DNA from: Limonium bicolor
Taxonomy: Eukaryota > Streptophyta > Magnoliopsida > Caryophyllales > Plumbaginaceae
Length of the DNA stretch: 64,000 nt
NCBI GenBank assembly: GCA_023374045.1
Contig: CM041777.1
Span: 486,305,594 to 486,369,593, forward strand
Reading direction: 5' to 3'
Shown: piece by piece, positions 21,400-34,370 of the stretch
Layout of the letters: each line of letters opens with the position of its first letter
Numbering within the stretch: the stretch's first letter is position 1
Notes under the pieces: generated by a model
The model's input: the letters and a program-made list of their open reading frames with translations, nothing else
The model's database searches: none
What the model was told of the DNA's origin: nothing
Translations under genes and position numbers: made by a program

Positions 21400-22212
21400 T
21401 CATCCCAATCGTGAATGAAGCTTAAAGGTCCCCTACCGTTGGCAGTAGGATGTTCGCTCATGTGAAAAGGATCCGTCACGTCAAGGTCAAGCTTTCCTTG
21501 CTCCATTGAAATGAATTCAATTCCCTCTCACTGAAGGCTTAAATCATCAAGAAGGAGCTCCCCGAAACGTAACAAAAGATGGATCTGGATCCTTGGGATC
21601 TCTCCCTTATCTTCAAAGAGAAGTCATTGAGATATGAACTCCTGACCTAGGATAAATAGGAGCTCTTATTCTCTCATCAGCTCTTTAAGGTTCGTTGGAT
21701 TAAGTACGCCAACTCAAACAAATCATTCTTTTATAGAGCCATTAAGGGTAGGAGAAATACAAGCTCAATTTCTTCCCTGACCAATGAGCTTGGGGTGACC
21801 CTCCTTTCCCCCAATTATATTGTTAATTGCCTGGTATCCCACTTTCATTGCAGGCTGGGTAATAGAGTGATGCCCCCTCGTTCCTTTGATGATCTTAGGG
21901 GGGAGAACATTATAACTCTCATCCCTTCTAGTTGGGCCCACTAAGGCCGCCCTTTTTTCAATTAGTGATGACAAAGCATCTAGGCCAGATGGGTAGTTGT
22001 TCGAAGTTGCCTAATATATTAAAGGTAAGGACATTTGTAGTGCTATTGAAAGCTTATTTCAACAAGGCAAAAGCTCAAAAAGATTAATACCACACTTATC
22101 ACTCTTATTCCCAAATAAGATGATGCTTCAACTTCTGGTGATTTCAGACCCATCTCCTATTGTAACACTTTACAGAAGGTCATAACTAAGATCCTTGGCG
22201 AGATACTTAATA
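21400..22212 (+). pseudogene. L1-type LINE ORF2, start of reverse transcriptase, cut off
   Basis: After a linker with KVRWIKYANSNKSFFYRA (21689-21742), RRNTSSISSLT and the FSISDDKASRPDG block (about 21957), the reverse transcriptase begins: INTTLITLIPK (22083-22115) and DFRPISYCNT (22140-22169). These match the first conserved RT blocks of plant L1 elements. The catalytic YxDD block is absent because sequence G begins at 22213. The rest of the LINE would lie beyond the window. Confidence 0.85.
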
Positions 22213-22393
22213 TAACACCCCTACTTAAATGTCTCTTAAATACCATCTAATCATCGTACTTAACTTAAATCAATCACAGCAAAAAATAAAAATTATCACA
22301 TACTAATGGTGTTACCGCTCTCACTCGCCTGTGCAAGTGATAAAGTGTTAAACTTAAACCGAATATAAATATGAAACATTCATGCAGTGATAA
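22213..22393 (-). mobile_element. Fragment G, start of another LTR, left of element E
   Basis: It starts TATAACACCCC, one base from the TGTAACACCCC start of the D-type LTRs, but the next 180 bp do not match D, so it is another family. Element E inserted at 22393 with the duplication GATAA (22389-22393 and 62449-62453). Confidence 0.55.
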
Positions 22394-24762
22394 TGAAATA
22401 CCCCAAACCTATGGATGCTAATTAAACATCAAGTTATGATTTAGTAAGGCTAAAAAATGCCTTAGAAAGATTGGTAGACAATTTAAACCAAGGAAAACAC
22501 AAGAAAACGCCTTAAGGGCAATTTAGGCAAAAATGTGCTCTAAGCTTAGAGTGACTTTGATTAGCACCCAAATATCATTATAAGACCTTATTAACATGCT
22601 AATGGACATGTTAAATCAATTAGCAAAGAAAACCAAGCTCAAAAACAAGCTTAAACACAAAATGTGCTTTAAGACTCCTTAAAGCACCTTTTTGAGAAAT
22701 TGTCTTAGAAATGGGTTTTGAGTGGCTAAATGCCCATGATTACACCTTAATTAACATGTGTACTAATTAGTATCACATTAGGAAGCTTAAATCAATGGGA
22801 AACCAAAATTTTCACAAATTTGTGCACTAATTTGTGAATAGTGCCAAATAGTGCCCAAAATAAGTCAAATGACTTTCTTAAGTGGTCAATGGTCAAACAA
22901 CACCTAAATATCTAAGTGGATGAGAGGGGGGACGGTTTTTAAGAGGTTGAGTCACCATAGGCTTCATCAAATAAGAAAAGAAGAGAAAGAAAGTGGAAAA
23001 GACTATTACATTTTTAAAAGCAAAATATCTTCTTATACCTTCTCTCTCTCCTCTCTTCTTCATTTCCCACCTTCACCAACGTTTTCTTCTCCCCCTCTCT
23101 GTTCCAAAACCGGTCCAAGCAGCAGCCATGGCACCTCCACATTCATTTGCTCACCAAATACTCATTTTAGCATCAAATCAAAAACTAAGCATAGATTTCT
23201 TGCTTCCTATCTTTTCAAAATTTGAAAAGCCTCATTTTGGAGCAATGGGAAAACGCCATTGAAGGGGGAAAATAAGCTTGGAGGGTGCGTTAGCTTCTCC
23301 ATTCTCTTAAGGTAAAGAATATGTAAGAAAAACTAGGTTTCCACCATTCTTCTCCATTACCGAAAATTTCTACTCATGGGGCTTCATTTTCATGCCTTGT
23401 TCTAGCTTGTTTTCTATTCTCCAAGGGCTAGAGGAGGTCCTTCTTGATTCATATCCAAGCCTACATTAAGACTTCAAGGTAAAATATTCATTTTAAGACC
23501 TTAAAACACATTTTTAACCTAAGATTGGATTCCATGAGTTTAGGCATGATGCTTAGTACTCATTAGATTATTTGAATGTGGATTAGAACATTGGCAAGAG
23601 GATTAAAGCCCTTGGCCGAGATTCATTCAAGAAAATCCCCAAGGAGGAAGTTAAGAGGAGCTTGAGAAAAATAAGGTAAATTGCTTACCTAATGGTGGTT
23701 TAAGGTTTTAAGGGATGAGATTTAGATAAGTGGTAATGTAACTTAAAGCTTACACTATGTAATGGGTTATATAACCTAGGAAAAAAAGAATTTAAACAAG
23801 CTTATGAACTTGTGATTAAGGAGCCAATGGGAATGAGTTAGTAAGATAAGTTTAAGATGGATTTTAAGAGCATTATAACTACTGTGAGATTGATGGGTGT
23901 ATTTGCAGGTTGAAAGCTTTTATATGTGGGAAATTCAGTGTTAAATTCATGTCATTTAAGGGCCTAAGAGCCATGTCATTTAAGGGCCTAAGAGCCATGT
24001 CATTTAAGAGCCTTAGTGCTATGCAATTTAAGATTTATTGCACTATATTGAGTTCATTATGAATGAGTTGATTTGGGTGAGAAAATATGATGAGAAAGGA
24101 TTTGATATGTGTGAGATGATTGAATGAGAAAAACAATGCTTATGGGCATGATAATATACTAGAGGAGCTATGGCGAAATTTGAGTTGAAAACAAAGCGTT
24201 TAAGTGGTGGTTGTGAATGGATATGACCTAGGACCTACTAAGAGTCATTAAAGGAAATTTGAGTGAAAATAAGTTAACAACGGTGTTCTTGAGGATTAGA
24301 ATGACTTAGAATTGTTTAAGGGGAATTAGAGGTTAGGAGGGTGTAATTTATGTGCTAAGATTGTGTACTAAGGACTTGAGTGTTCATGATTGTATTAAGG
24401 GTGGAAAACTAAATGTTGGGTATAGTAATATACTAAGGAAGCCATGTCAAAATTTGGAGAGGAAACTAAGTGTTCAAGGTGTTCTAAGGAGATTTTATGA
24501 CTAAGGATGTTCTAGTAAACACTGAGGGTTGATTTGGTGAAAATGGATAAACTATGGAGTTCATGAGTACTAGGAAGACCTAGGGATGTCTAAGAGGGAC
24601 TAGGGGTTACAATGGTGAAATTAATGCACCAAAACCATGGTTAAAGAAGCTAGGAAGCTTGTACAAAGTTTGAAGAAAAAATAAGGTATGATGACTTATA
24701 AGGATGTACGCATGTGCTATATATATGTAGCTTTGAGAAGTTTGAGTAATGCAAATGGGTAT
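22394..24762 (+). repeat. Element E 5' LTR, left part
   Basis: Matches the first half of the 3' LTR (57776 to about 60138). Its last 72 bp (24691-24762) are repeated at the start of the right part (42594-42666), which a simple insertion would not produce. Confidence 0.9.
23948..24019 (+). repeat. 24-bp tandem repeat, 3 copies, in E LTR
   Basis: Three head-to-tail units begin CATGTCATTTAAG, and the third is diverged. The same array is at 59323-59394 in the 3' LTR. The related D LTR has a shorter version on the opposite strand near 27650-27700 and 40900-40945. Confidence 0.9.
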
Positions 24763-24871
24763 ATAAAACACTTTAATACCTAATATAGCACAAATAACTT
24801 ATATATAACCTAATTTAGATAAATATAATACTAAATCTAACACCTAAAATAGATAAGTTTGCGGCTTATCA
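24763..24871 (-). repeat. Fragment of a B-type LTR at the left edge of D
   Basis: About 109 bp nearly identical to 37989-38098, the end of the B right LTR, up to the terminal CTTATCA and followed by ATTCC as there. It directly joins E LTR sequence on its left. Confidence 0.8.
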
Positions 24872-26612
24872 ATTCCTGAGCAACTGTACATTACTATACC
24901 TTTCAATAACAACAACCAACATACAAAAGCCTTCCAACTGTACCGAGTATTTACAAATTGATGCGATAACAGTTTCGGTCTTACTACACCTACTGTATAT
25001 ACAACATAAATGATTACCCATGTACAACGACTACCCCGTCCTACTCTCGAACGGCTTCCAGCTCCTTGAACCTGAAATAGGAAAAGAAGAGAAAGGGTGG
25101 CCCCCAAGGGGCTCAGCACCTTTGCTGGTATGGTAATCCCGCAGCCCACATGCTACCGGGCCACGCACAACTAATTGTCGTCTTAGCATGCGATTGATTA
25201 TATTTAAATCATGCATGCAACTGTAAACACACAACACATAAACAAACGGATAATACATCCTTACTTGATAAGTCACTCATGGTATTCATTATCCCTAGAG
25301 TGTTCCTCCTCTAATGGAGCTACTTCCCTAATAGACGACACTTGCCCTTAAATCGGGTTATCCTTAAACGCCTCCTATCACAAACTGGAATTCATTTCCA
25401 TGATCTACACACTCCATATCTTACAACATATAACATTCCTCACATAACAAACATAATACCACCTTTCACGTTTCGACGTGCACATGATAACATCGCAATA
25501 GGAATTGCATTACAACAACATCACATAACATAACGGGAACGGTCCTCTTAGGAACCGACCCAAACATAGTTAATTCACTGGTGAGCCTAGAGAATGGTGT
25601 CACCCTCATGGTAAGCTCGTTATACAACAACAACAACACTCATTACCGTCCTAATAGTTGGACGAGTAGCTTAAGTTAAGATGGTTCGGGTTTGGAGGCC
25701 CGAACACACCACACAAACACATGTTCCCCCTAAACCGATCTTAAGTCAGAATAGCTAAACTTTGGAATAAGCTAATGGGAGATCATAACCCGTGAGGGAA
25801 ACAACCATAACAGAGAGAAGGGTAAGGCTAAGAAGGATACCCACTCCCAAACAATGCGCGACCGGCCAAACCGGATTCCTCACCACTGTTAGTACATACT
25901 TACTTTTAGATATTAGTTAGAACCCCACTATGGAGTCTATCACATCTACACATCATGCAGTATTACCGCTGGGTTAAACACACAAGGGAGATCCCTACAT
26001 TCACATACACATATCACACACTTAACACACGCATAGCCGTGGTTAGAACGTCCCATAGTTCGGGTCGTTTGCTCCGAATACCGAACTCTCATGTGATCCA
26101 GACTCAGTTAACTAAGGTTAACACTTCTGAGGTTAAATGGTATCGGAGTTGAACACGCCACATAAATGAATTACTGTAAACTCATTACATGTTTTATCTT
26201 ACAACGTGACAAACATACAGAAAAACACATTGGCATACAAGCCGGTGTAATCCGGTAGGACACAGGTTGCAAGAAAACCATACCTGTCACCGGAGTCCAC
26301 TTTACCACGTCCACTTATGTTCCTCGAGCAAATTCTCGAACAACTGATAACATTACATGTACTTTATTAACATCGGGGTAGAGATATTTAATGTCTAATG
26401 CTTATAACTTTTCCCCGTAACTTAGTTACATAACTTCACTTTTTAACTTGTTTTACTTTTACCTTTTTAATACATCTTTTCCCCCACTAAATTGTCATTA
26501 TAACTCACCTAACATGTCTTAAACAACCTTATAACATCATTACTAATCAATCCCCATCATTACATATCATTTTATAACCATAAACAACATTTTTGGTCCG
26601 ACCGACCTTACC

Positions 26613-26925
26613 GACCGACCTTGCACAAGGTCGGTCCATTCTAGAACACTTTACCGTCCAAAATTTCTACTCTGACCGACCTTGTAAGTTCGGTCGCATG
26701 TTCGGTCCATTCCCGAGAGTTTCTTCCCTTTGAAAATTCAGCCCGACCGAACTTGCCAAGTCCGGTCCCATGTTCGGTCGATTCCAGAAACTTAATCCGT
26801 ACACAAAATACAAGCCCGACCGACCTTGCAAGTCCGGTCCCCAAGGTCGGTCCGTTCCAGAAACTAATTTTCGCAGGGTAATCTGGGCTCGACCGACCTT
26901 GGCAAGTTCGGTCGCAAGGTCGGTC
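26613..26925. repeat. D-type dyad array, 3' LTR of D
   Basis: Five units: 26613-26636 (arms GACCGACCTTG and CAAGGTCGGTC with only 2 bp between), 26674-26707, 26745-26779, 26818-26852 and 26891-26925. Starts are 61, 71, 73 and 73 bp apart. In the third unit the left arm is GACCGAAC and the right arm GTTCGGTC, so a C-to-A change on one side is matched by G-to-T on the other. The second unit has the changed right arm only. Confidence 0.93.
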
Positions 26926-29346
26926 TGCCCCAGACCTTTATTTTCCATTGCCCATTTAACTCCAAACTTCACCTCATATATCCTAATATGTCCTAACCTC
27001 ATTTGGGCACTTCAAACACATCTTTAGCCATTTACTAAACTCTTTAAATCACACAACAAAAACCATCTTATCATTCACAAATTTCTTACAAAATTCTTAG
27101 CACTTGGAATGTTTCCTCCTTAAGATTTCTAAGTGGTATTTCACCAATAATGACCACTATACCAAGGTGTTTCCTCTACACCTTAACATCATCTCTCAAA
27201 CTTCTTTTCTTACTAACTAAATCTCCTTTTTCACATCTTACCTAAACATCACTTCTTCCTTATACATCAACATTCCTAAACCTTAAACAAACTTCTCCAA
27301 GACTTAAATACATTCTCAAAATCACACATTGAATTCCTAGAACTTCCGAGATAATACCTAAATCCTTGCATCACTCTTAATCACCTTAATACATGTTTTC
27401 TTCCCAAGTAAAACATTTGTTCACCTTTAACACTTCCTAGTTCACCAAAACTTACTTAAAACACTTAGAACTTCTTACACATTTTCCAAATTTGGCCATA
27501 GCTTCTCTTGCATATACTCACATCCAAACACTTAGGTTTTTACCTTATTTCATTCAAGAACACCTAAAATCCATCAAACATATTTTATACACAAACTTCA
27601 CACATTTAGCACTACATCACAATATAGTGCATAGGCTTAAATTGCTTGGCACTTAGGCCCTTAAATAACATGGCTCTTAGGCCCTTAAATTGCATAAACC
27701 TTAAACACTGAATTTCCCACATAAATAATGCCTTTGACCTGCAAATACACCCAACAATACATATGCCCTTAATAAACTCCTTGAGAGCATTTTACTAGCT
27801 CATTTGCCATTGGCTCCTTAGGTATTTTATTAAGCATATCAAGCTCATTTTTCCTAAGGCATTTAAACTACATTGAGATAGCTTGTTTACCTTTTTTCCT
27901 CACAAACTTCTTTCTTGTTTCCTTGTAAAACCGGTAGGGTGTTTGGTTGTTTGTCAACTTCTAAACAATGTATAAATAATAGAATGAGCATTCAAGCATT
28001 ATGCTTCATCTCATTGTAAACCCTAGTTACATATATTAATTTAAGGTATTAAAATGATTGTTTTACCTTGGAATGGAAAGAGAGCTTGAATAAGTATCAA
28101 GAGAGGACTCCTCCTAGCCCTTGGAAGATTCAAATGAAGCTAAAACAAGACAAGAGAAGACACCATTACAAGGTGCATTTTCGGTCAACACCAAAAATGA
28201 AGGAAATGGAGTTTTCTTTGGTTTTTTCCTTACCTTGAAGCAAAGGTGATCAACAAGGCATAAAAATATAAGCTCAAGCTCCTTCCATGGAAGTTCTCCT
28301 TGGCACCGAAATGGTGGTTTTGATGATTTGAAAAGACAATGTTGTAGAGCTTGCTCCAACTAAGAGAACGGTAGTCTCGGAATTAAATTCGGAGCGTGGA
28401 ATTCGGAGTTACAAGTGAAAGGAGTTGGAAATGGTGAGGCTTTGCTGTAGCATAACCGATGGAGCTTGAGAGAATGGAGGAAGGGAACCGTGGGAATACA
28501 AGAAGGAAAGAGAGAATGAAGATAAGTTTGCTTTTGTTAAGATATTTATGTATAAAGCAAAATAGTACTTTACTTTATAAGCTTTACTTTTCTTATTAAA
28601 CTAACAAGGGGGATGACTCATCCCATTTAAGAAAACTGGCCCCCTTTATTACATGAGGGGTATAATAGTCTTTGTTGACCAATTTAATTACTTATAACAA
28701 CATATGTTACAAACTAGCTTATTAAAATCACTATTCATAAAAACAAGGCACATAGAAGTGAAATTTTTGATTTCCCATTGATATAGACTTCCAAATGTGA
28801 TACTATATAGTACACATGTTAATTAAAGAGTAATGATGGACATTTAGCCATTCAAAACTCATTTACAAGACAATTTTTCAAAAACGTGCTTTAAGACTCC
28901 TTAAAGCACTTTTTGTGTTTTAACTTGGTTTCAAGCTTGGTTTTCTTTGGTAATTGATTTAATATGTTCATTAACATATTTATAAGGTATAGGTATGACC
29001 ATTAGGTCTTATACAAATTTATCCCAAGCTTAGAGCACATTTTTGCTCTTATTGACTTTAAGGTATATTCTTGTGTCTTGTTTGGTTTAACTGTCTACCA
29101 AAGTTCCCTAAGGACTTAATTAGCCTTATTAAATCATAATTGAATATTATTAAGTCTTGGTACTCTCTTTGGGTCCTAACCAAGTTCACTACTAACTTAG
29201 AGCATGTTTTTGCTCAAACTGTATCTTAGTGCTTTATTGCATTTTACTATGGTTTAAATTGTTCACTGATGTTTCTAAGGCACTTTTTATCCTTTATATA
29301 CCATAGTTTAATATTTAAACCACATATCAAGGTTTGGGGTATTTCA

Positions 29347-29363
29347 ATCTACCCCCCTTAAAA
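29347..29363 (-). other. Element D polypurine tract
   Basis: On the minus strand it reads TTTTAAGGGGGGTAGAT, directly followed by the LTR start TGAAATACCCC. It is identical to the E tract at 57759-57775. Confidence 0.85.
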
Positions 29364-32300
29364 GAACTTCGTCCTCGAAGTTTACACTTCCCACACATCT
29401 TGGGTTAGAATACGGGGATTACTTATAGAAATAAAACTTCTATAATCAAACACACTTTACATCACAACCTCGGACTTAATGGTCCGGGTAACATATTCAC
29501 ATCCATACATAACATAACATACTCACATGATAACCTCGGACTCAATGGTCCGGGTATCTTAACAACATTTACACATACATAACAACCCTTAGACTCTCTG
29601 GTCTTGGGTAACATAACAACATTTAGACACATAGGTCTTGATAACATAACCGCCTTTAGACACATAGGTCTATGTAACACAACACATTTAGACTCATAGG
29701 TCTTAATAGCATACACTTTAGGAACTCAAGGTCAAAATAATATTTATTACACATACCACACAACATGTCATAGCATGTATAGCAATCAAAAATATCTTTG
29801 ATATACACTGTGATCCCGCAGAACCCGGTCGCGATGGACACCTTCCGTCCCCGTGCCTTTGGGAGATCAAAACAATCACTTAAATTTAAAATTTCCTTGT
29901 GTTGTTAAGTAAGAGGACTTTAACTATGTAAAGTATCTATCGACGTTTTATAAATACCAATTGAAAATCCTTTTGAAAACACACACAACTCCAAGTCCAA
30001 CTTAAGCTCTTTACTTCTTTTCTTAGCGTGGTTATTTGTGACCACTTATAGGGAGCTTCAAGAATCATCCAACCCTGATGTGATCAGCATCAGTGTTGAA
30101 CTATCCTTCCACCCCAATTTGTTTTCGGCTTCCCTTGATCGCATGCAAATCAAGTTCCACTTCCCACTTCATTTTCAAGCATCAAATAAATCACTCATTT
30201 CCAATTTTCTATCTTTTAAATCATTCTAGTCATGATCATAACATCTCCAAGGGATAGAACTTCGTCTATCAGTTATTTCCATGCACTTTAATGTTGTTAC
30301 CTAGGGAATCTTATTCTCACTAGGTTCTATGTCGGTTTCATACCCTTTCGTGAATCACTATATAGTATATATACACATATATTTATCAAATACAACACAC
30401 GGTTTCACATTTATACACTGTCGGGGTTTTGTTCCCCGGGAGTTTCTCTACTCCCCACACTTGTCACACCACTGTTAACAAATAAACACACTTATCACAA
30501 TGGTATTCGCATCCTCTGTGCGCAATTACCACAATTAAACCCTGAATGAACGCGTATGTTTACATAACACACACACCAATCATCAAAACAAATTATTTTG
30601 TGCTATGCACAACATAAATCACGTACACTTGTACGGTAATACACACTAAGTGGTTTTGCGCTCTACCCCCCTTAAAAGGGATTACGCCCACGTAATCAAT
30701 CACTAAACATTGGCTTAAAATGTTCTGCCGTCGTGAAGTGTTTTAGAGGATCTTAACCATACTGGCGGTTTAGTTCCTAAACCAAGAATTCTCATTGGAG
30801 TTTGTTTAAAATCTTAGTTGGTTTCGATTCTGGCCTGTTAGGCTTCTAGGCGTTAATAATTAGCCACTCACTCAGGTTCACCATGTACATTCAACACTTG
30901 AATCACTGGCTCACTAGTTTCTGCTGCGAAACTCTAATAACTGTAGAGCTTAATTGCCCCATTTGTTATTCCTACCGTATTGTACATCCCCAATTGTCAC
31001 CTTCATCTTGGTAACAATGGTTTCTCAACCGACGCGTGGTATCTCTTACCGTTAGCGAATTTGGTGAGTTATAAACTTTCTATCCACTTCCATAGTAATT
31101 TACTGTATATACAGCTACGTATTTCACAATGATTGACTTGTTCCCTTTCGACTTACTGTCGGTTGAGATTGAGATGCTACCTAATGTGTAGCGCTCTCTT
31201 GGTTATTTCCAACATTTGGGGTATATTCCGTACCGATATTTGGCAGTTAGTGCTACTGTAGTCACTTACTGTTAATCATGCCTCCACATTTGGTTTTGTA
31301 CAAGTACTCTTTTATTGGTGCGGCCTTGCGTTTCCTATGCATCGACCATTATAACATTATTCCTCCACAATTAACATGTTTCCAATTCCTAGCTATCCCA
31401 CTCGATCATTACTGCGCAAGTGCAATACCAAAACACTCAGTCATACAGAGTGCAGGGGTGTAAACTCTTGACAGCAAATCTCTCATGTGATTCGCATGGC
31501 ATTCACACTGTGTTTCATTGAGATTCCGATCTCGTAATACTGGCTACTGGCTTATTGCCGAGTTTGTTCATCATCACTTACCTTGCATCACCACTGAATT
31601 CAATTCATAACTGCTCTTATCTTCCATATCATTATTCAACAGCGCTTACTCAACGGTCGCTTGCTGCGCACCGTGCTCTTAGTTATTGTATAACACTAAC
31701 TTATATGGTATTTACTATCACATTATCTTCCACACATATACTTACATTATTCGCATTATGGCTCGTCATTCATTTGGATGACTACTGTATGCTCCTTGAG
31801 CATTGATCATTCGAGTCACCATCCGGCATTATCCAGCTCGGTGTTTCACTTTATACACACATACTACTAAGCTAACTGCTCTCTTTCGATAATAATATCG
31901 TCCATCCTTTACATATTTCTTGGACTTGATTTACATAACTACCGCTCCTGCGGTCTCACAATATCGAGAGGTATCCCCACTCTTAATGCAGTGGTTCGTT
32001 CTCCGCTCTATTCGCTTATACAACATAAGCTTCTGCAATCAATCTAATTTATATAACATATCTTGCTTATGGCTTATAAGCCTTATTTGCCTTGAGCTGC
32101 GCTCATGTAGGCTGTCCACACACATGTACTTCTCTGTACACATTACATGGTTTGGATATTATATTGAGCTCCATGATAAGGTCGTTGCATTCCGTTTCCT
32201 TTCATGGGATGCCCCTTAGGTTTGTCAGTCCGTCTCCTGACAACTTACGTTTAAACTGGGTGTTAGTTTCAATCCTTGTGCTTCTGTCATGTCATTCGTG

Positions 32301-34194
32301 CAACAATTATTGATGCGAACACCCTTTAAGGATTGCTCCTGGGTGTTGCTAAGTCATGCCATTATATCTGGTTCACCCTTATTGGTATATTCCGTTAGCC
32401 ACGCCGTTTGCGTTCTTAACTGGTTTATTATCTCCTCTTGTGAAGATCAACATTTCCTGGTAGTGTAGGTACTCATTCTGGGAGCTTCATCCCGTTCATT
32501 GCATATTAATGTGTCCACATCAGGCATCTGCTTAGCCATGGACAGGCTGGGTCACCGTTCCAGCTAACATGTTTATCCCTGAGGATCCTTAAGACGTATA
32601 CAATGTCTTTACATTACAGTTAGTGCACCTCGCACCTCCTGACTCCTAGACATTTCCTTGAAATGATTTCACTAATTCCTTTAGTCTAGTTATCTTAACT
32701 GGGTTCCTTTACTTCAACCATTCATGGTAGTCCTTAGCTGTTGTTTGACTTATACTGCTGGCCGTAGAACGGAGCCGACTACTTCCCGTGTTTCGGACTC
32801 TACTCGTATACATATGTGGGGTACCATACTGATACATTACTACTTACCCAACTAACCCATAAACAGGTCTGTCAGGCCCACAAGCTCCTATCGGAGTGCG
32901 GTCGTCCCACAATTCAGTTGGTACACTCGTAGTGTCCGTCACACGCCTAGGTGAAGTATTCTGTTGTCAACTCCCTTATATTGTCCCGTGACAATATGCG
33001 TCCCGTGCTTCCCGAACTTAATCGAAGGAAAGTTTATCCACTGTTGTATCTTTGTCAATTGCCCTTGATTCTACTGGTTTGGTTTAAAAGAAGGTTAGAA
33101 AGAAGTATTGGTTTGAAAGAAAATCTGGTTTTGAAGGAAAAGAGTTTGAAATAAATCTGAGTTTGAAAGAAAATTTTCATGGTTTCACAACATCTTTTTG
33201 CCTTAACCAAATCTAGCTTCTTGCTGAACGGTGTACTTCTAATTACAAAGGTTAGGCTGTTAAGCCCTTCCATGGTCATAATGATCACACTTAACTTCGT
33301 GGTACTTTACCAAGTACTTTGTAGTTATTAAAACTTCCCCGAACAGCCCTGTTATAGCAGCACTTGCCATGGCAAGTGCGCCATGTTAACTGGCTATCGG
33401 TTCAACACATACCGGTTGTGGTATTGTTTTTACCCGCACTGTCATCAGTGGCCTTGTTGGCCCTCACTTGATCTTACAGTCTTGATAATAATTCCTCCGA
33501 GTAACTCCTCACTGTATTCGTATGGTAATTATCAACTGGGGTGTCTCCCACTCTTGGAGTCCCCCTTTAGTTAGTATTGTATCCTCTTTATAGCCCATTC
33601 CACGTATTTGTCGTGGTTACTGAGACCTGTCTCTTGTTTGGGCACTACGTTGTAGTTCCTTTATCGGTTGGTATACCGTTGGTGTATCACTTAACAATTG
33701 TGGTTCTGTAAACACTCGTCTCGGGTTTTATTAATCCACTTCTTGCCCGTTGCACGGTTGGTGCGTTGCAAGTTGGTTATCCTCGACTGCTCGGCATGTC
33801 GACCCAGGTTGCCGGAAATTCTATTCCTCTATACACTGATTCTTCACTCTTCGCTATGAAATGCGGTTAACACTGTTTAGATGGGAACCGTCTCCGGGAT
33901 TCCCAGTTTTCGGGATCTACCGTATGACAGGTTCTCCATACCTTTAGAGGTATTTAATAACAGCCAGATCGGGTATTCCCGAGTAAGAGAGAACTTTCAT
34001 CTCTCTGGCGTTGTTTCCCAAGTTATAAAACAGGGATTGTGGTGGGTGGGATGGATATTGTAGGTTTCTAGTACACACTGGTAATTCCTATCTAGCGTAT
34101 CTCTCACGCTATCACTCAACCCTTAACCCAAAGTACTTAAATCCTAACTCGGTACTTCCTAAGCTCGGTAATTCAGTCATCAGAGCGATACTTC
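29364..34194 (-). other. Element D interior, non-coding
   Basis: There is no ORF longer than about 100 codons and no gag, protease, RT or integrase motif. It is homologous to the E interior in reverse orientation: the GATTACG-N4-CGTAATC dyad plus TTTTAAGGGGGGTAGAG near 30664-30697 matches 49107-49138, CACTTGCCATGGCAAGTG near 33360 matches 45928, and the stretch at 33961-34020 matches 45175-45235. Bases 29470-29720 hold a GACTCATAGGTC-like short repeat. Many small dyads are present. Confidence 0.7.
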
Positions 34195-34206
34195 GCTCTG
34201 ATACCA
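34195..34206 (-). other. Element D primer-binding site (tRNA-iMet)
   Basis: TGGTATCAGAGC lies on the minus strand, five bases from the LTR end. It overlaps a hairpin with arms CAGAGCG and CGCTCTG (34181-34200), as is also seen in E. Confidence 0.92.
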
Positions 34207-34211
34207 CTTTT

Positions 34212-34370
34212 TGTAACACCCCATCCAACAACATACACATAACAACATTCAGCAGCGGAAAGTATACTACTTCACCTAACTTAACTCGTTGGTGTTACGC
34301 GCCGTTAACCACCCACGTGGCTTACAAGGCTATTACATTTACATTGTACCGGTCTGATGGACTAGATTCC
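34212..34370 (-). repeat. Element D 5' LTR, piece left of B
   Basis: Starts TGTAACACCCC at 34212 and aligns with the start of the solo LTR at 15642. It is interrupted after ATTCC (34366-34370) and resumes at 38099 with ATTCC, the target duplication of element B. Confidence 0.85.

Noticed and set aside
22213..22393. Reading TATAACACCCC at 22213 as the missing start of the D 3' LTR
   Set aside because: The following 180 bp do not match the D LTR start at 34212; this is another family split by E, as the GATAA duplication shows.
25031..25276. 81-codon ORF repeated identically at 38262-38507, and similar pairs (28114/41364, 26667/39916)
   Set aside because: Identical because they lie in the two LTRs of element D; no coding signature.
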